DNA of 64,000 bases from Thermoactinomyces intermedius (GCF_016055025.1 NZ_JAECVW010000001.1), one strand, 5' to 3'. Numbered from the stretch's first letter, positions 50,655 through 59,444 are shown. The notes: generated by a model from the sequence alone, not told the origin. Program-made: numbers and translations.

Positions 50655-51821
50655 ATGGGAGATTTGATCGCACCACATGGAGGAGTGCTGGTAAACCGCG
50701 TTTTGACAGGAGAGGAAAAACAAGTTTGGTTGAATCGGGCGGAGCATTTTCCGAAGCTTCCCGTTTCCAACCGCACCGTGTCGGATTTGTTTTGCATTGC
50801 CACCGGGGTTTTCTCGCCGTTGACCGGTTTTTTAAAAGAAAAAGACTACCGGTCAGTTTGTGAAACCATGCGGCTGTCGGACGGAACAGTCTGGAGCATC
50901 CCGGTGACCTTGCCCGTTCCGGAAGAACGGGAAAAAGAGATTGCCGGGGCGGAATATGTTTCCTTGCTCGATGAAGAACAAAACATCATTGCGGTTGTCC
51001 AAGTGGAAGAGCTTTACCGTGTCGATCTGCGTGAAGAAGCCCGGTTGGTTTACAAGACGGAAGAAGAAGCCCATCCGGGGGTTCGATATCTGTACAGTCA
51101 ATCGCCGTTAAACCTGGGCGGGGACATCTGGCTGTTAAAACGCCCGGCATATCCGTTTGAAGACCGGCTGTTCGACCCGGCCGAAACGCGGGAGATTTTC
51201 CAAAAGCGCGGGTGGAAAAAGGTGGTCGGGTTTCAAACGAGAAATCCGGTGCACCGTGCCCATGAGTACATTCAAAAATCGGCTTTGGAGACGGTGGACG
51301 GACTGTTTTTGCATCCGTTGGTCGGACAAACGAAAACGGATGATATTCCGGTGGATGTCCGCATGAAAAGCTATGAAGTGATTTTAAAACATTACTATCC
51401 GGAAAACCGGGTCTTTTTGGGAGCGTACCCGGCGGCCATGCGCTATGCCGGTCCCCGCGAAGCCGTCCTTCATGCTTTGGTGCGCAAAAACCACGGCTGC
51501 ACCCATTTTATCGTGGGCAGGGATCATGCCGGTGTCGGCGATTATTACGGCACCTATGATGCGCAGAAAATTTTCTCCCATTTTACGGCGGAGGAATTGG
51601 GAATCACCCCGCTTTTTTTTGAACACAGCTTTTACTGTAAAAAATGTGCGGGCATGGCTTCGTACAAAACTTGTCCGCATGATGACGAACATCATGTCAT
51701 TCTTTCCGGAACGAAAGTGAGAAAGATGTTGTCGGAAGGAATTGCGCCGCCTCCGGAATTTTCCCGTCCCGAAGTGGTGGAAGTATTAATTGAGGGGCTC
51801 CGGAATAAAGTGGGGGTGTAG
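50655..51821 (+). CDS. sat: Sulfate adenylyltransferase (ATP sulfurylase)
   Basis: This cytosolic enzyme makes APS from ATP and sulfate. The 388-residue protein has the single-domain bacterial Sat motifs QTRNPVHRAHE (with HxxH), the GRDHAGVGD loop and a C-terminal zinc-type cysteine cluster (FYCKKCAGMASYKTCPHD). ATG 50655 is preceded by GGAGAGGAG, and an upstream TTG falls inside that site. No kinase domain is fused. It lies between cysH and a TauE/SafE permease in the S-box operon. Confidence 0.96.
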   Translation: MGDLIAPHGGVLVNRVLTGEEKQVWLNRAEHFPKLPVSNRTVSDLFCIATGVFSPLTGFLKEKDYRSVCETMRLSDGTVWSIPVTLPVPEEREKEIAGAEYVSLLDEEQNIIAVVQVEELYRVDLREEARLVYKTEEEAHPGVRYLYSQSPLNLGGDIWLLKRPAYPFEDRLFDPAETREIFQKRGWKKVVGFQTRNPVHRAHEYIQKSALETVDGLFLHPLVGQTKTDDIPVDVRMKSYEVILKHYYPENRVFLGAYPAAMRYAGPREAVLHALVRKNHGCTHFIVGRDHAGVGDYYGTYDAQKIFSHFTAEELGITPLFFEHSFYCKKCAGMASYKTCPHDDEHHVILSGTKVRKMLSEGIAPPPEFSRPEVVEVLIEGLRNKVGV

Positions 51822-51902
51822 AACTTGTGGCGGGAGCTTGCCTGATGCGGCGCTCCCCTTTCATCCATTGCAAAAATGAATGCTTGTTTAAGGGGGGCAT
51901 TT

Positions 51903-52775
51903 ATGAAAAAACTCCTGATTCTTGGCATTGTCGGTTTTTTCGCCCAGTTGATTGACGGATCGCTGGGAATGGCTTACGGGGCAACTTCCGCTTCTTTGCT
52001 TTTGTTTTTCGGGGTGGCTCCTGCAGTGGCTTCGGCCTCGATTCATCTGGCGGAAGTGGCGACGACCGCTGTCTCCGGCGCGTCCCATTTATGGTTTGGA
52101 AATGTGGACAAAAAAATCCTCTTCAAACTGGCTGTTCCGGGAGGTGTCAGTGCTTTTGCGGGAGCCGCTTTTTTAAGCGGTATACCGGGAGACCGGATCA
52201 AACCGTTTATCTCTTTGTTTTTAATGCTGATGGGGATTTATATTGTTTGTCGATATATCACAGTTTCCTCGCGGAAAGCCAAAAAAACGAATTTATCCAA
52301 TACTTATTTGATTCCGCTCGGATTGGCGGGAGGATTTTTTGATGCTGTCGGAGGCGGGGGATGGGGTCCGATTACCACCCCTATGTTGTTGGCCAGAGAT
52401 GCCGTCACACCCAGAAAAGTGATTGGCACGGTGGATACCAGCGAATTTATTGTGGCTGTTTCCGCCTCCTTGGGATTTTTCCTCTTCCTCGGTTGGGAAA
52501 CCTTTCATGCCTACTGGGTGGCAGCCATCGTGATTGGCGGAGTCGTGGCGGCCCCGATTGCGGCATGGCTGGTGCGGGTGATCCCGTCCCATTTGCTGGG
52601 CGTGTTGGTCGGCGGTTTCATTGTTCTGGTCAATGTGGGCCCGGTGTTGAAATTTTTGAAGGTTCCCTCCACCGGACAATGGGGGGTTTACGCAATCATT
52701 TTGGTCTTGTGGGCCGGTTCGGTGCTTTGGAATATGAAAAACAAAGGGAAAAAGGAGCAAACCCTCAGTGTTTGA
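51903..52775 (+). CDS. TauE/SafE family permease, probable sulfate or sulfite transporter
   Basis: This 290-residue membrane protein with about eight spans belongs to the TauE/SafE family. The two repeats are marked by GFFAQLIDGSLGMAYG (residues 11-26) and GLAGGFFDAVGGGGWGP (about 139-155). Members export sulfite or sulfoacetate, or import sulfate. At the end of the assimilation operon, and with no CysP present, it is a good candidate for the sulfate importer; this is inferred. The AGGGGGG site fits the ATG. It converges with the HtrA-like gene with only 8 bases between stop codons. Confidence 0.85.
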   Translation: MKKLLILGIVGFFAQLIDGSLGMAYGATSASLLLFFGVAPAVASASIHLAEVATTAVSGASHLWFGNVDKKILFKLAVPGGVSAFAGAAFLSGIPGDRIKPFISLFLMLMGIYIVCRYITVSSRKAKKTNLSNTYLIPLGLAGGFFDAVGGGGWGPITTPMLLARDAVTPRKVIGTVDTSEFIVAVSASLGFFLFLGWETFHAYWVAAIVIGGVVAAPIAAWLVRVIPSHLLGVLVGGFIVLVNVGPVLKFLKVPSTGQWGVYAIILVLWAGSVLWNMKNKGKKEQTLSV

Positions 52776-52783
52776 CTCTGGCA

Positions 52784-53512
52784 TCATTGGGGCAAATAGC
52801 GCTTGATATGCGGGCGGATCTCTTCCATGGGGATGGCGAATCCGAGACATTGGGATGGATAAATGATCAGTGTGTTCATTCCGATCACTTTTCCCTGGAG
52901 GTTGATCAAAGGGCCGCCGCTGTTTCCCGGATTGATGGCGGCATCGGTCTGGATCACGTTTTTATAATAACGCCGCCCGACTTTAAGCGGCCGGTTTTTG
53001 CCGCTGATGATCCCAACCGTGACCGTGTGTTCCAAGCCGAAAGGGTTGCCGACCGCCAATACCCATTCCCCGATGTCGGCATCCCGGGAAGTTCCCAGGG
53101 ACAATGCGGGTAACGGACGCGGGGATTTGATTTTGACGACGGCCAAATCGCGTTTGTCATCGGTCCAAACCGGCATTCCGGTGAAAGGTGTTTGGAAGTG
53201 ATCCAACTTTACATCAATGCGTGAAGCATTTTTGATGACATGGGCATTGGTTAAAATGTAGCCTTGCGGGTGAATGATAAACCCGGAACCAAAATGGTTT
53301 TTGGGAGGGGCCGGAGGATCGTTCAGTTCGGGGACAAACAGGTGAAGCAAATTTCTGGGAAGCGACAGATAAGTCCCCGGGCTTTTTTCCTGGGTGATGA
53401 TGGAAACCACCCCTCTCCGGACACGGCGGTAGACCGGCACAAAGATGTTCGCCGGGTGTGGTGCAGGCGAAACGACCGACAGACGTTGTTTTTTTAACTT
53501 TCCATCAGGCAT
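52784..53512 (-). CDS. HtrA-like (S1C) trypsin-type serine protease without PDZ or membrane anchor
   Basis: This 242-residue chymotrypsin-fold protease has an intact catalytic triad: His91 (LTNAHV), Asp122 (DLAVVK) and Ser198 (GNSGGPL). Unlike HtrA/HtrB it has no transmembrane segment, no recognisable signal peptide and no C-terminal PDZ domain, ending 40 residues after the catalytic serine. This resembles short YyxA/DegP-like proteases in which only the protease core remains. ATG 53512 has GGGGAG 8 bases upstream; an in-frame GTG three codons earlier overlaps that site. Location in the cell is uncertain. Confidence 0.85.
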   Translation of the reverse strand: MPDGKLKKQRLSVVSPAPHPANIFVPVYRRVRRGVVSIITQEKSPGTYLSLPRNLLHLFVPELNDPPAPPKNHFGSGFIIHPQGYILTNAHVIKNASRIDVKLDHFQTPFTGMPVWTDDKRDLAVVKIKSPRPLPALSLGTSRDADIGEWVLAVGNPFGLEHTVTVGIISGKNRPLKVGRRYYKNVIQTDAAINPGNSGGPLINLQGKVIGMNTLIIYPSQCLGFAIPMEEIRPHIKRYLPQ

Positions 53513-53609
53513 CCATTTCACTCCCCATCCGCGAAGCCAGGTTGTATATCATATGGCTGCAGCCGGGAAGGAGGAAGGGCGGATGACTCAAGTGCCGGTC
53601 AAAAGCCAA

Positions 53610-53663
53610 TTGTAAACCTTATTGATAAATGAAGTTGACAATAAATGCAGGGATCGCTATTGT
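53610..53663 (+). promoter_or_regulatory. BirA-type operator overlapping the bioY promoter
   Basis: TTGTAAACC (53610-53618) and AGTTGACAA (53633-53641), separated by 14 bases, match the two-half-site BirA operator pattern. The right half overlaps TTGACA (53635-53640), the -35 of a promoter with TATTGT (53658-53663) after 17 bases. Biotinoyl-AMP-bound BirA would thus repress bioY. Confidence 0.75.
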
Positions 53664-53701
53664 AATGAGTAGAAAATCATTTATCGAAATGAGGTTTGCT
53701 G

Positions 53702-54280
53702 ATGCGTCGATCTGCTTTGAAGGTGCGGGATATGACATGGATGGCCATGTTTGTTGCCATGCTGGCGGTCAGCGGGGCCTTTGCGATTCATATCGGCCCG
53801 GCTCCGATTACCTTGCAAACCCTTGTGGTGATGCTGGCGGGGTCCGTGCTGGGGGCCCGGCGGGGAATGATTTCCATGATTGTCTTTATTGCCCTGGTCA
53901 TCGCCGGAGCGCCGGTTTTAAGCGGGGGTAAAAGCGGAATCGCCGCTTTGGCCGGCCCGACGGGAGGTTACATCATCAGCTGGGTGTTTGCGGCCGGATT
54001 GACCGGTTGGATGGTGGAAAGATGGATCCGAAAGGGCACACTCAATGCTTGGAAGATCGGATTGGCCCATCTTGTCGGTGGAGTGATTTTGATTCATTTG
54101 ATTGGGTTTCCGTGGCTGGTTACGGTGCTTGATCTTCCACTGAACCAAACTACATGGATCTCTTCCCTGTTGGTTTTTATGCCGGGAGATTTGATGAAAG
54201 CGATCCTGGCCGTGCCGGTGGTGATGGCGGTGAGAAAAGCACTGCCCCAATTAAGCAGTGTGCAACAAAAAAGAGCCTGA
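53702..54280 (+). CDS. bioY: Biotin transporter BioY (ECF substrate-binding component)
   Basis: BioY captures biotin and works alone or with the EcfAA'T module. The 192-residue membrane protein has about six spans, with family motifs GPAPITLQTLVVMLAG, GARRGMISM, GPTGGYIISW and a C-terminal MPGDLMKAILA. ATG 53702 is preferred over a TTG two codons earlier. Regulation by BirA is supported by the operator overlapping its promoter. No ecf genes are in this window. Confidence 0.95.
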   Translation: MRRSALKVRDMTWMAMFVAMLAVSGAFAIHIGPAPITLQTLVVMLAGSVLGARRGMISMIVFIALVIAGAPVLSGGKSGIAALAGPTGGYIISWVFAAGLTGWMVERWIRKGTLNAWKIGLAHLVGGVILIHLIGFPWLVTVLDLPLNQTTWISSLLVFMPGDLMKAILAVPVVMAVRKALPQLSSVQQKRA

Positions 54281-54297
54281 CAAAAGGCTCTTTTTTT
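54271..54297 (+). terminator. Bidirectional terminator of bioY and converging gene
   Basis: AAGAGCCT (54271-54278) pairs with AGGCTCTT (54285-54292), flanked by A6 and T7. The bioY stop (54278-54280) lies at the loop and the minus-strand stop (54296-54298) is in the T run. Confidence 0.9.
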
Positions 54298-54676
54298 ATG
54301 AAGATAACATCGTCAAATTTGTATATTTCTCTATATGTTTTAAGAAACGATGGTTTAACGGAACGATCAAATCCGTTGCTCCGTTGGTGAACACACCGTT
54401 CCGGTTGATGACAAACAATTTGTGGACCGAGATTTTATAGTAACGGGACGGATTTTTCACAGACATCCATACATCGTGATCCGGTTGCGGATGCAGTCCT
54501 TTTATCTCACAGGGAATGATGCCGATGACATCATTTAAAAGGATGTGATAGGATAAATGTGGTTTTTGGAAAATCAGTTCTTTGGTGGTCAGTGTACTTG
54601 CCCAATGATTCCGTTTTTGGGATATGATCAAATGCCCGATCATTCGTTTGACGGGAATAAAGTTTGTATAAGGCAA
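54296..54676 (-). CDS. Hypothetical protein, PilZ- or YkvR-like size, unrecognised
   Basis: I do not recognise this 126-residue basic protein. It has no membrane span or signal and seems beta-rich with many His, Lys and aromatic residues, including a central DVIGIIPCEI strand. TTG 54676 is chosen because GAGGTG lies 6 bases upstream, giving MPYTNFIPVKRM. Base composition is more AT-rich than neighbouring genes, which might hint at later acquisition or low expression. It is divergent from yqgQ and shares a terminator with bioY. Confidence 0.5.
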   Translation of the reverse strand: MPYTNFIPVKRMIGHLIISQKRNHWASTLTTKELIFQKPHLSYHILLNDVIGIIPCEIKGLHPQPDHDVWMSVKNPSRYYKISVHKLFVINRNGVFTNGATDLIVPLNHRFLKHIEKYTNLTMLSS

Positions 54677-54739
54677 AAAGAACACCTCTTTCAGTGAGGT
54701 TATATCCAGTATAACACAAGAGAGGAAAGGATACATCCG

Positions 54740-54949
54740 ATGCGTGGCATGACTGAGGTTCGTCAGTTGTTAAAACAATTTGGAACCATCATTTATACAG
54801 GGGACCAGCTGGGGGATGTGGAGTTGATGATGGAAGAGGTCCGGGAATTAAAGGCGATGGGCCTGATTGATCCGCAAACGTTTCAGAAAGCGATGGCGGT
54901 GCTCCTTCAACAATCCGCCCGCTTCTCGCGCCGGCAATCCGAAAAGTAA
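54740..54949 (+). CDS. yqgQ: YqgQ family protein (DUF910)
   Basis: This 69-residue helical protein matches YqgQ (DUF910), with VRQLLKQFGTIIYTGDQLGDVELMMEEVRELKAMGLID as the diagnostic core. A nucleic-acid-binding role has been suggested for the three-helix fold, but function is not established. In Bacillus it lies near glcK, which is not adjacent here. ATG 54740 has an AGGA-type site; ATG 54749 is also possible. Confidence 0.88.
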   Translation: MRGMTEVRQLLKQFGTIIYTGDQLGDVELMMEEVRELKAMGLIDPQTFQKAMAVLLQQSARFSRRQSEK

Positions 54950-54995
54950 AGGCATAGTGCCACTGGTTCAAGCGGCCTATGCCTTTTGCAATCCC

Positions 54996-55604
54996 TTATG
55001 ATTTCACGCTGTAATAAGAGGGAAGCTCATTTTCGTATTGAGCGATTTGGTTTTCATATTGCAGCGTGATGCCGATGTCGTCCAACCCGTTCATTAAACA
55101 GAAGCGGCGATAGGGATCAATTTCAAAGCGGAAGCAAAGCCCCGCATCATCCCGCACTTCTTGTTTTTCCAAATCGATGGTCAAGGTGTAACCGTCTGTT
55201 TCCAGGGTGTTTTGAAAGAGCCGGTCCACCTGTTCTTCCGGAAGCGAAACGGGAAGCATTCCGTTTTTAAAACAATTGTTGTAAAAAATATCCGCAAAAC
55301 TGGACGCGATGATCACACGAAACCCGTAATCCTGAAGAGCCCAGGGGGCATGCTCGCGGGAAGAACCGCATCCGAAGTTTTTCCGTGCCAATAGTACACT
55401 GGATTCTTTGTATTCCGGCCGGTTGAGGACAAAATCCGGATCCGGGTTTCCGTCACCGGTAAACCGCCAATCGTGGAACAGGAACCGGCCAAATCCGGTC
55501 CGTTCGATCCGTTTTAAAAACTGTTTGGGAATGATGGCATCGGTATCCACATTGGCCCGGTCCAACGGGCAAACGATTCCCTTGTGTTGTTTAAGTGGTT
55601 GCAT
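54996..55604 (-). CDS. leuD: 3-isopropylmalate dehydratase small subunit
   Basis: LeuD is the swivel subunit of isopropylmalate isomerase in leucine synthesis. The 202-residue protein has PLDRANVDTDAIIPKQFL, the GCGSSREHAPWAL loop and the C-terminal FCLMNGLDDIGITL motif of bacterial LeuD. ATG 55604 with GAGGAGGG upstream overlaps the leuC end by 14 bases, giving equal expression of the two subunits. Confidence 0.97.
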   Translation of the reverse strand: MQPLKQHKGIVCPLDRANVDTDAIIPKQFLKRIERTGFGRFLFHDWRFTGDGNPDPDFVLNRPEYKESSVLLARKNFGCGSSREHAPWALQDYGFRVIIASSFADIFYNNCFKNGMLPVSLPEEQVDRLFQNTLETDGYTLTIDLEKQEVRDDAGLCFRFEIDPYRRFCLMNGLDDIGITLQYENQIAQYENELPSYYSVKS

Positions 55605-57030
55605 GGACTTTTCCCTCCTCATCCCGGTATTGCCAGTTGCGCACATCGACAAAATGACCGGCGATGGCTGCCGCGGCCGCCATGACCGGGGAGACCAAAT
55701 GGGTTCTGCCACCGCGGCCCTGCCGGCCTTCGAAGTTCCGGTTGGAAGTGGAGGCGCATCGTTCGCCGGGTTTCAAAATATCCGGATTCATTCCCAGGCA
55801 CATGCTGCAACCCGACTCGCGCCACTCGAACCCGGCTTCCAAAAAGATTTTGTCCAATCCTTCCTTTTCTGCCTGCAGTTTCACTTGTTGGGAACCGGGA
55901 ACCACCATGGCCTTCACTTGTGGGGCCACTTTGTACCCTCTGACCACTTTGGCCGCCGCCCGCAAATCTTCAATGCGTGAATTGGTGCAGGAACCGATGA
56001 ATACTTGGTCAATCTCAATTTCCGTCATCGGCGTGCCCGGCTTCAATCCCATGTACTCCAACGCCCGGCGGGCCGATTTGGCTTCGGTCTCTGTCGGGAA
56101 AGAGGAAGGATCCGGCACGGCTTCGGTGATATCCGTCCCCATTCCGGGGCTGGTTCCCCAGGTCACCTGTGGTGCGATGGAAGAGGCGTCGATTTCGATG
56201 TACGCATCATACATCGCACCCGGATCGCTGGACAGCTGCCGCCATTCTCGGACCGCTTTTTCAAAGGCTTCCCCTTTGGGGGCGTAAGGGCGGCCTTTCA
56301 AATATTCAAAAGTGGTTTCATCCGGAGCGATCATGCCGGCACGGGCACCCGCTTCAATGGACATGTTGCATACCGTCATCCGTTCTTCCATGGACATTTT
56401 TTCAATAGGTTTGCCGGTATATTCAATCACATAGCCGGTGGCTCCGTCCGTGCCGATTTGGCGGATCACGGCAAGAATGGCATCTTTGGCGGTGACACCG
56501 GGGCGAAGTTCCCCGTTAAAGTGGATGCGCATCGTTTTGGGCTTGAGTTGATGCAAACATTGCGTGGCCAAGACGTGTTCCACTTCACTGGTTCCGATGC
56601 CGAATGCCAAGGCGCCGAATGCCCCGTGTGTGGAAGTGTGGCTGTCCCCGCATACGATGGTTTTCCCGGGCAGGGTGAGCCCGAGCTCGGGACCGATGAC
56701 ATGGACAATTCCCTGGTTCTGGTGATTGAGATCGAAGAGGGAAATGCCAAATTCTTTGCAGTTTTTCTCCAAGGTTTCCATTTGTTTTTGGGAAATCGGG
56801 TCTTTGACCGGCAAATGGCGGTCGGTGGTGGGAACATTGTGATCCATGGTGGCGACGGTCAAATCCGGCCGCCGGACTTTGCGCACCTGAAGACGCAATC
56901 CTTCAAAAGCTTGCGGGGAGGTGACTTCATGCACCAAATGCAAATCGATGTACAAGATGGCGGGTTTTCCTTTTTCCTGCTCAATGACATGGCGATCCCA
57001 AACCTTCTCAAACAATGTTCGTGGTCTCAA
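55591..57030 (-). CDS. leuC: 3-isopropylmalate dehydratase large subunit
   Basis: LeuC carries the 4Fe-4S cluster and catalyses the isomerisation with LeuD. The 479-residue protein shows CGDSHTSTHGAFGALAFGIGTSEVEHVLATQ, the cluster cysteines in IGSCTNSR and SGCSMCLGMN, and SNRNFEGRQG. TTG 57030 preceded by GAGGTG gives the canonical N-terminus MRPRTLFEKVWD; a GTG three codons upstream lies within that site. leuA and leuB are not next to it, and no T-box was found upstream. Confidence 0.97.
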   Translation of the reverse strand: MRPRTLFEKVWDRHVIEQEKGKPAILYIDLHLVHEVTSPQAFEGLRLQVRKVRRPDLTVATMDHNVPTTDRHLPVKDPISQKQMETLEKNCKEFGISLFDLNHQNQGIVHVIGPELGLTLPGKTIVCGDSHTSTHGAFGALAFGIGTSEVEHVLATQCLHQLKPKTMRIHFNGELRPGVTAKDAILAVIRQIGTDGATGYVIEYTGKPIEKMSMEERMTVCNMSIEAGARAGMIAPDETTFEYLKGRPYAPKGEAFEKAVREWRQLSSDPGAMYDAYIEIDASSIAPQVTWGTSPGMGTDITEAVPDPSSFPTETEAKSARRALEYMGLKPGTPMTEIEIDQVFIGSCTNSRIEDLRAAAKVVRGYKVAPQVKAMVVPGSQQVKLQAEKEGLDKIFLEAGFEWRESGCSMCLGMNPDILKPGERCASTSNRNFEGRQGRGGRTHLVSPVMAAAAAIAGHFVDVRNWQYRDEEGKVHATT

Positions 57031-57100
57031 TTTGCTCACCTCATCTTTTATCTCAGCTCGTCAAAGAAACGGGGAAATAAAGAAAGGGTAATTGAAGAAT

Positions 57101-57128
57101 ATTTTAACAAAATGAATTTATCTTTCAA
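57101..57128 (-). promoter_or_regulatory. Promoter candidate for leuCD
   Basis: On the minus strand TTGAAA (57123-57128) is followed after 16 bases by TAAAAT (57101-57106), about 70 bases before the leuC start codon. Confidence 0.45.
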
Positions 57129-57217
57129 CAACCAATTTTTTAACAACGGGTTTGTCCGGCTGTTTCATCTATAATATCCTTGAATGAAGATACCGGAAGA
57201 AAGCGGGGGAGGAGACA

Positions 57218-58279
57218 TTGATCAATGGAATAGAAAAGATTGAAATTCCGCCGGTCGACAAAGAAACGGCCGGCAAAATGAAACAACATGTCGATCAATT
57301 GACCAAACCGGTCGGCAGCTTGGGGCAATTGGAAGAAATCATGATCCGCTTGGCCGCCATCACGGGGGAAATGTTCCCTGATTTGAGTCAAAAAGCGGTG
57401 GCCGTGTTTTGCGGGGATCACGGGGTGACCGAAGAAGGGGTCAGCCCGTATCCGAAAGAAGTGACCGGCCTGATGATGCAAACCTTCGACCGTGGAAAAG
57501 CGGCGGTGAATCTTTTGGCTGAAGCGGCCGGCGCCGGGCTGGTTGTGGTGGATGTCGGGAGTGAATGGGAGGAAACCCCGGGATCCGTGCTCTCTGCCCG
57601 GGTACGCAAAGGCACGCGCAACTTTTTAAAAGAAAAGGCGATGACCCGCCAAGAAGTGGTGGAAGCGATCCGGGTGGGGAGAGAGACTGTCCGGCAGTTG
57701 GGCGAAAAGAACGTCCGCCTGTTGGCTGTGGGGGAATTGGGAATCGGCAATACCACGGCAGGGGCTGCGGTGGCAGCCGGGCTCACGGGAAAACCGGTTT
57801 CGTCATTGACGGGAAAAGGTTCCGGGGTTTCTCCGGAGGCTTATGCGCGAAAATGTGAAGTGATCCAAAAGGCCATCGATTTTCACCGGCCCGATCCGGA
57901 AAATCCGCTGGAGGTGTTGGAAAAAGTCGGCGGGCTGGAGATTGCAGCCATGGTGGGAGCTTATGTGGGGGCGGCCGAACACCGGATTCCCGTCATCATG
58001 GATGGATTTATTTCCACGGCGGCAGCTTTGGCGGCGGTGAGATGGAAACCGGAGGTCCGCCCCTGTTTGTTTGCTTCCCATCTGTCGGTGGAACCGGGAC
58101 ATGCCGTATTGCTGGATGAGCTGGGTTTTAAACCGTTGCTGCATGCAGAGATGCGTTTGGGGGAAGCCAGCGGTGCGGCTCTTGTGATGCCGATGTTTGA
58201 GACGGCGGTAAAGTTGGCCCGAAATATGGCCGTATTTGCCGATTTGGGACTTTCTGCCCCGCAAGGCGAAAAGAACTGA
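57218..58279 (+). CDS. cobT: Nicotinate-nucleotide-dimethylbenzimidazole phosphoribosyltransferase
   Basis: CobT activates the lower-ligand base to alpha-ribazole phosphate. The 353-residue length is typical. Motifs are TKPVGSLGQLEE, FCGDHGVTEEGVSPYP, GELGIGNTTAGAA, GLEIAAMVGAY, and the catalytic Glu in LLHAEMRLGEASGAA. TTG 57218 has GGGGAGGAG upstream. A TATAAT (57170-57175) lies ahead, but without a clear -35. It heads the cobalamin operon. Confidence 0.96.
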   Translation: MINGIEKIEIPPVDKETAGKMKQHVDQLTKPVGSLGQLEEIMIRLAAITGEMFPDLSQKAVAVFCGDHGVTEEGVSPYPKEVTGLMMQTFDRGKAAVNLLAEAAGAGLVVVDVGSEWEETPGSVLSARVRKGTRNFLKEKAMTRQEVVEAIRVGRETVRQLGEKNVRLLAVGELGIGNTTAGAAVAAGLTGKPVSSLTGKGSGVSPEAYARKCEVIQKAIDFHRPDPENPLEVLEKVGGLEIAAMVGAYVGAAEHRIPVIMDGFISTAAALAAVRWKPEVRPCLFASHLSVEPGHAVLLDELGFKPLLHAEMRLGEASGAALVMPMFETAVKLARNMAVFADLGLSAPQGEKN

Positions 58280-58298
58280 CCAGAAAGGGTGAAAAAAA

Positions 58299-59444
58299 AT
58301 GGCAAGCTTGGAGCGGTTCGGACACGGAGGGGATTTGCTGACGGCCAGTGAGCTTTTTTCCAGAGAACAAGAGGAATGGATTGATTTCAGCTCCAATATT
58401 TATCCTTACGGTCCGCCGGAAATCGTCAAAGAAGTGATCCGGGAGTTGGTCGAAGAAAGAGAAATGCCGGTGTTATCAAGATATCCGGATCCGGCCTGCC
58501 GCGGGTTGAAACAGGCGATCGCCCGTTTTCACCGGATTTCCGCGGACATGGTGTTGCCGGGAAACGGGGCTGCCGAGTTGATTGATCTGTTGATCCAGGC
58601 CTTCCGGCCGTCCCGGGTGGGGGTGGTGGATCCTTCTTTTGTCGAGTACAGGCAATGTGCCCGGAAGAGAAACATTCCCGTGGACCATCTGGTGACCGGC
58701 TGGGAGCAGCAATTTTTGCCGTCCCTGGAAGAAATGGACCGGCTGTTGAGACGGGTGGACTTGGTATTCATCGGTTATCCCAACAACCCCACCGGGCATT
58801 TGATTGATGCCGGCCGGATGTTGGAATGGATCCGCCGGGCCGGACGGTATCAAACCATTTTGGTTGTGGATGAAGCTTTTATGGATTTTGTGGAGCCAAA
58901 GGAAGACCGGTCGTTGATTTCACGGGTGAAGGAGCATCCCCAATTGATTGTGGTTCGTTCCATGACGAAGTTTTTTTCGCTGCCCGGTTTGCGTTTGGGT
59001 TATCTTGTGGCGGATGAAGCGGTGATTTCCCGGATTCGGGCGCTTCAGGTTCCCTGGAGTGTGAACGGATTGGCGCAAATGATCGGCTGCGCGGTTTTGC
59101 GGGAGGAAGTTTACCGGCCGCACGCCCGAAAGGTGAGCGGGTGGCTGGAAACAGAGCGGGAAACGATGATCCGGGAATTGAACCGTCTGGACGGTTTTCA
59201 GGTTTTTCCGGGGGTGGCCAATTACTTGCTGGTGCGCATGTCGGTCAACGGAAAAAACGTTTCGGATCTGCAATTCGACTTGGCCCGGGAAGGGTTATTG
59301 ATCCGGAGTTGTTCCAATTATGAAGGGTTGGAGGATGATTGTTTCCGGATCGCGGTCAAAAAACCGGAGCAGAATCTGCTGTTAAGGAAGACGCTTGAAG
59401 AATGGAGCAGGAAGGAAGGCGGGTTATCATGGGCATCAAGCTGA
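58299..59444 (+). CDS. cobD: Threonine-phosphate decarboxylase
   Basis: This PLP aminotransferase-fold enzyme makes (R)-1-amino-2-propanol phosphate, the linker of the nucleotide loop. It has an FSSNIYPYGPP start motif (family FSANINPLGPP), PNNPTG, VVDEAFMDF and the PLP lysine in RSMTKFFSLPGLRLGY. The 381-residue length fits; a histidinol-phosphate aminotransferase would look similar, but the operon decides. Here cobD means the Salmonella-type decarboxylase. Its end overlaps the next gene by 16 bases. Confidence 0.93.
   Translation: MASLERFGHGGDLLTASELFSREQEEWIDFSSNIYPYGPPEIVKEVIRELVEEREMPVLSRYPDPACRGLKQAIARFHRISADMVLPGNGAAELIDLLIQAFRPSRVGVVDPSFVEYRQCARKRNIPVDHLVTGWEQQFLPSLEEMDRLLRRVDLVFIGYPNNPTGHLIDAGRMLEWIRRAGRYQTILVVDEAFMDFVEPKEDRSLISRVKEHPQLIVVRSMTKFFSLPGLRLGYLVADEAVISRIRALQVPWSVNGLAQMIGCAVLREEVYRPHARKVSGWLETERETMIRELNRLDGFQVFPGVANYLLVRMSVNGKNVSDLQFDLAREGLLIRSCSNYEGLEDDCFRIAVKKPEQNLLLRKTLEEWSRKEGGLSWASS

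Noticed and set aside
57031..57217. Cobalamin riboswitch before cobT or T-box before leuC
   Set aside because: The 187-base gap lacks a B12-box and a T-box sequence and is too short for either full structure in addition to the promoters.
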